Below, piece by piece: positions 15,814 through 16,115 of a stretch of 16,115 bases of DNA. The notes under the pieces were generated by a model, which was not told where the DNA came from, did no database searches, and saw only the letters and a program-made list of their open reading frames with translations. The first letter of the stretch is position 1; each line of letters begins with the position of its first letter. The position numbers were made by a program, and so were the translations under genes. Origin of the DNA: Tannerella sp. (lineage in GTDB: Bacteria; Bacteroidota; Bacteroidia; Bacteroidales; Tannerellaceae); contig JAISWC010000012.1 in the NCBI GenBank assembly GCA_031271245.1, positions 1 to 16,115 on the forward strand, in the 5' to 3' direction.

Positions 15814-16115
15814 ATGAGCAGACGTCGATTTTTTAACACCACAGGACCATGTAATCCGGAATATCATTACATGCTTCCTCCCGAAGATCGCCTTGTAGGG
15901 TCTCAATTACACCGTTATATAAAGGATAAATTATACTGGGTTCTTCATGCGCCGCGACAAACCGGCAAGACTACTTTCCTGCAAAGTTGGGCGCGTGAAA
16001 TCAATGCCGGCGGTGAAGCCGTCGCCTGTTATGTGAGCATCGAAGATTGTCAGGGCATAGCAGAACGCGAAGAAGCAATGCTTACAATCTATCAGGACAT
16101 TTGCGATTTTGCGGG
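15814..16115 (+). CDS. AAA-like P-loop ATPase, 5' part
   Basis: ATG 15814 opens a frame that runs off the window after 100 complete codons. The start MSRRRFFNTTGPCNPEYHYM followed by VLHAPRQTGKTT (Walker A APRQTGKT, residues 46-53) is the characteristic N-terminus of the large Bacteroidetes family of AAA-like ATP-binding proteins, many of which end in a PD-(D/E)XK nuclease-like domain. Walker B and the C-terminus are not visible. These proteins are common in accessory DNA and their function is not established. It has its own promoter element and is separated from the PUL by the palindrome array and an AT-rich spacer, so it is most likely unrelated to glycan use. Confidence 0.85.
   Translation, partial: MSRRRFFNTTGPCNPEYHYMLPPEDRLVGSQLHRYIKDKLYWVLHAPRQTGKTTFLQSWAREINAGGEAVACYVSIEDCQGIAEREEAMLTIYQDICDFA

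Overview
The window comes from a member of the Bacteroidetes, probably Bacteroidales. The signs are an adjacent SusC/SusD pair, a FecR-type anti-sigma factor with a DUF4974-like C-terminus, lipoboxes on exported glycoside hydrolases, a Bacteroides-type -7 promoter element (TAnnTTTG) at the right end, and a DUF4469-like relic. All genes are on the + strand. Most of the window (about 1-15112) is a polysaccharide utilization locus (PUL).

Layout. 1-591 is the 3' part of the FecR-like anti-sigma gene. 782-4234 is a SusC-type TonB-dependent transporter that carries the extra N-terminal STN signalling domain, the expected partner of that FecR. 4243-5838 is the SusD-type glycan-binding lipoprotein, followed by a strong intrinsic terminator (5846-5889). 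The intergenic stretch 5890-6120 holds two further inverted-repeat structures. Then come a GH127/DUF1680-like lipoprotein (6121-7845), a heptanucleotide repeat and a short RNase P RNA-like segment (7846-7925), a GH36-like TIM-barrel glycosidase (7954-9762), a secreted calcineurin-type phosphoesterase (9838-11145), a 120-residue secreted protein of unknown function (11155-11517), and a large GH106-type alpha-L-rhamnosidase lipoprotein (11552-15112).

Right edge. Immediately after the GH106 stop codon, and in the same reading frame, lies the C-terminal remnant of a DUF4469-like (HU-like protein-associated) gene, itself broken by one in-frame TAA. It is followed by four copies of a 16-bp near-palindrome at an exact 23-bp period, an AT-rich spacer with a good -7 promoter element, and the start of an AAA-like P-loop ATPase gene that runs off the window. 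This looks like the boundary between the PUL and another genomic segment.

How the genes fit together (inference). A glycan signal sensed through the SusC STN domain would be relayed to FecR and an ECF sigma factor, which presumably lies upstream of the window. SusC/SusD would import oligosaccharides released or trimmed by the GH127-like, GH36-like and GH106 enzymes. The predicted activities (L-arabinofuranose, galactose-like and L-rhamnose removal) suggest a plant cell-wall target such as a pectic rhamnogalacturonan or arabinogalactan side chain. The phosphoesterase and the small secreted protein are unexplained parts of the system.
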